Assembly: GCA_028823175.1 (NCBI GenBank)
Contig: JAPKBZ010000013.1
Location: forward strand, 1-64,000
DNA from: Myxococcota bacterium
GTDB lineage: Bacteria; Myxococcota_A; UBA9160; UBA4427
Length of the DNA: 64,000 nt
Direction: 5' to 3'
Shown here: in pieces, positions 62,943-64,000 of the stretch
How the letters are laid out: each line of letters begins with the position of its first letter
Numbering within the stretch: the stretch's first letter is position 1
Made by a program: the position numbers and the translations under genes
Notes under the pieces: model-generated
Told to the model about the DNA's origin: nothing
The model's input: the letters and a program-made list of their open reading frames with translations, nothing else
Database searches by the model: none

Positions 62943-64000
62943 ATGCAACTGAACCGACGGGCCTTGGTCAAGGCATTCTTGGGGTTGGCCTCGAGTAGTT
63001 TTTTGCCTTTTCAGGCAAGCGCCGAGGATCGGAAGCTGAAGCATATCCTGTGCGCTTGCTCGGATACGAAGATGGCGGTCTGTCTTTCGACGGATCGTCC
63101 AGTCCAAAGCCTGACTCTTTCCGTCGGTGACCGCCGACAGAAAGGGGTTCGGACGGACAGTCAGGGCTTTCATTGGCAATTTCTGTTGGAAGACCTCTCT
63201 CCGGGCACTCAATACAGTCTGCAGGTCTGGCAGGGCGAACTGCAGTGGGGGACGTCCTGGCTTTTGAAAACGTTCCCCTCGCCGGGCGAACCGGTCTCGA
63301 GGTTTCGCTTGCTCGCGTATACCTGCGCGGGGGGAGGAGATGGTTTCGGGCTCCCCGGTCGACAATTTTTCAAACCCCACGCCTTTCGCCAGACGCTCTT
63401 CGAGGCGGCCTTGGCCCAGCAGCCCGATGCGGCCGTGGCGATCGGTGACCACGTCTACTGGGATTTGAGAAGAGAGGCGCTCCCTCAGGTTGGGCGCAAG
63501 AATCGCCTGATCAAGTTCATGATCGGGGGCTATCTGCGCTTTCGCTATGGCGCCTTTGATCGGGATCAAGCCCTGATCGGGACGCCCAACGAAGAGGTGC
63601 TTCGTAGCATCGGTAACGAACAAATTGCTGAGCTCTACGGAACCCGGTTTCGTTCAATTCCAATGTTCTTTGTGGCCGATGACCACGACTATTTCGAGAA
63701 CGACGATGCCGAGCCAGAGTTGGTGACTTTTCCGGCCGACGCGTTCAGCCGAGCGGCCCATCGGGCGATGGCTGACCTCTACTATCCGCCCTTGCTCGAT
63801 ACCCCGTCGGGGGAGCCGGATCGCTCCTTTGGCTTGATCCGTTACGGCGATCTCTTCGAAGCACCTCTGCTGGATTGCGCCGGTCAGATGAGTCTTGGTG
63901 GCGATCAAGCAGGCCTCGTTCCACCCGAAATAGAGCGCTGGGCGAAGCAACGAATGGCCGTTTCTCAGGCGAAGGCTTTCGCGCTAGTTCCGTCACATCC
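62943..64000 (+). CDS. PhoD-like alkaline phosphatase family protein (partial, cut at window end)
   Basis: The frame is open from the ATG at 62943 to the last base, so the C-terminus lies outside the window. The first residues form a Tat-like signal (NRRALVKAFLGLASSSFLP). An Fn3-like stretch (SPGTQYSLQVWQ) follows, then the metallophosphatase region with AIGDHVYWD and FFVADDHDYFEND, which are PhoD-type metal ligands. It should release phosphate from diesters or monoesters in the periplasm. 352 codons are seen. Confidence 0.85.
   Translation, partial: MQLNRRALVKAFLGLASSSFLPFQASAEDRKLKHILCACSDTKMAVCLSTDRPVQSLTLSVGDRRQKGVRTDSQGFHWQFLLEDLSPGTQYSLQVWQGELQWGTSWLLKTFPSPGEPVSRFRLLAYTCAGGGDGFGLPGRQFFKPHAFRQTLFEAALAQQPDAAVAIGDHVYWDLRREALPQVGRKNRLIKFMIGGYLRFRYGAFDRDQALIGTPNEEVLRSIGNEQIAELYGTRFRSIPMFFVADDHDYFENDDAEPELVTFPADAFSRAAHRAMADLYYPPLLDTPSGEPDRSFGLIRYGDLFEAPLLDCAGQMSLGGDQAGLVPPEIERWAKQRMAVSQAKAFALVPSH

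Overview
The window is a 64 kb piece of a Gram-negative bacterial chromosome with outer-membrane biogenesis proteins (LolA, LPLAT and MMPL types), PEP-CTERM surface proteins, a sigma-54 response regulator, a UGA-encoded selenoprotein and many acyl-CoA and sulfatase genes. This gene mix fits a deltaproteobacterial-grade lineage (Myxococcota- or Binatota-like). That placement is inferred from gene content only.

0.3-18.9 kb: an aryl-polyene (APE/xanthomonadin-type) pigment cluster. It lies exactly between a tRNA-Lys(TTT) gene (299-373) and a 44-bp imperfect copy of that gene's 3' end (18841-18884), so it looks like a genomic island. No integrase is visible. It has four operons plus one single gene. 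The minus-strand export operon is LolA, an MMPL exporter and a DUF3261-like lipoprotein. The first plus-strand operon is acyltransferase, two ACPs, a 46-aa ORF, two dehydratases, a ketoreductase and a ketosynthase. A B12-type radical SAM gene sits alone on the minus strand. The second plus-strand operon is thioesterase, chorismatase, aryl-ACP ligase, ketosynthase and chain-length factor. The last minus-strand operon is a membrane protein, a GT2 glycosyltransferase and an LPLAT. A tetranucleotide (ACTC)n tract lies between the two divergent operons at 4.3 kb.

18.9-20.3 kb: a rhodanese and a two-BON-domain protein, then two hexanucleotide microsatellites.

20.3-29.7 kb: a likely gas-responsive regulatory and surface system. 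H-NOX, an HNOBA-containing hybrid kinase, an NtrC-type regulator and an Hpt protein form a phosphorelay. Next to it, a divergent intergenic region carries two sigma-54 -24/-12 promoters facing outward. One drives a PEP-CTERM protein with a cohesin-like domain. The other drives a multicopper oxidase ending in a thrombospondin-3 repeat and dockerin-like repeats, followed by an SCO-cytochrome c fusion. This is the most striking system in the window.

29.9-39.1 kb: thiolase, 2,4-dienoyl-CoA reductase-like flavoenzyme, VOC protein, GST-like protein, methyltransferase, MFS transporter, a chimeric gene remnant and an AraC regulator.

39.2-43.5 kb: an operon led by a GrdB-family selenoprotein. An in-frame UGA at 39690-39692 is followed by a SECIS-like hairpin with a GGU loop. 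A TauD-like dioxygenase, a VTT membrane protein and a beta-lactamase-fold hydrolase follow.

43.6-64 kb: a quinone-oxidoreductase-like enzyme, two sulfatase-fold proteins, two DUF3604 proteins, an aldehyde dehydrogenase, an ASCH-like protein, an acyl-CoA ligase, a TPR protein, a PEP-CTERM metallophosphatase, a Nudix hydrolase, a molybdopterin oxidoreductase, a small membrane protein and a PhoD-like phosphatase cut by the window end.
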